A stretch of 5,835 nucleotides of DNA from Alistipes sp. Lineage in GTDB: Bacteria > Bacteroidota > Bacteroidia > Bacteroidales > Rikenellaceae. The position numbers and the translations under genes are program-made. The stretch lies in contig JAGBIR010000239.1 in the NCBI GenBank assembly GCA_017934845.1, positions 1 to 5,835 of the forward strand, written 5' to 3'. Positions 5,701 to 5,835 of the stretch are shown in pieces (the stretch's first letter is position 1; the number at the start of each line of letters is the position of its first letter). The notes beneath the pieces are model-generated. The model saw only the letters and a program-made list of their open reading frames with translations. It was not told where the DNA came from and did not search any database.

Positions 5701-5778
5701 CACATTACCTATATTATATATATTCGGTTTATCGATGCTGCATATTATGGCCGCACTTTTGCTGTATTTGGTAATGTG
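5701..5778. repeat. Spaced 9-base inverted repeat upstream of the cluster promoter
   Basis: CACATTACC (5701-5709) and GGTAATGTG (5770-5778) are perfect inverted copies 60 bases apart, in the noncoding region upstream of the cluster promoter. GAATT at 5695-5699 and AATTC further right (5783-5787) extend the symmetry imperfectly. They may be paired regulator sites, or one site per promoter if a rightward gene starts beyond the window; TGTATTTG at 5763-5770 is one base from a plus-strand -7 element. A second small palindrome, GATGT-ATA-ACATC, lies at 5789-5801. No gene is seen between 5626 and 5835. Confidence 0.35.
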
Positions 5779-5835
5779 TTATAATTCAGATGTATAACAT
5801 CAGTGTTAGTAAAATATTTTAAAAAATACGCAAAA

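Overview
The window looks like a chromosomal segment from a member of the Bacteroidales (Bacteroidota); genus not resolved, although the proteins remind me of Rikenellaceae/Alistipes-like relatives. The basis is exact matches to the Bacteroidota -7 promoter element TAnnTTTG ahead of two genes, A-rich regions before start codons with little or no Shine-Dalgarno sequence, lipoprotein signals with Cys followed by Asp or Ser, and protein families common in that group. It contains no mobile element, CRISPR array, tRNA or rRNA that I can support.

Layout. Positions 1-282 (minus) hold the N-terminal 94 residues of an IscU/NifU-like iron-sulfur scaffold protein that runs off the left edge. A 459-base gap (283-741) follows, holding this gene's promoter, a plus-strand hairpin plus a strong intrinsic terminator (508-581) with no gene in front of it, and short palindromes. 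Then come two plus-strand genes: a small lipoprotein of unknown function (742-1158), with a likely terminator behind it, and a four-helix DoxX-family membrane protein (about 1365-1820).

The rest is a tight minus-strand four-gene cluster, read right to left from an exact TAnnTTTG element at 5653-5660: a cytoplasmic GH13 alpha-amylase-family enzyme, a TPM-domain membrane protein with a zinc ribbon and Gly-rich tail, a LemA-family lipoprotein, and a Gfo/Idh/MocA-family oxidoreductase. Gaps are 11, 30 and 12 bases, so one mRNA is likely. The oxidoreductase and DoxX genes converge and overlap by 22 bases at their 3' ends.

How they fit together. TPM and LemA proteins are a familiar pair of envelope proteins whose joint role is poorly defined. 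The GH13 enzyme and the oxidoreductase suggest sugar metabolism, but nothing in the sequence ties them biochemically to the LemA/TPM pair beyond shared transcription. I do not see a clearly new system. The most unusual element is the gene-less hairpin/terminator unit around 450-581, which may be a small RNA or an attenuated leader.
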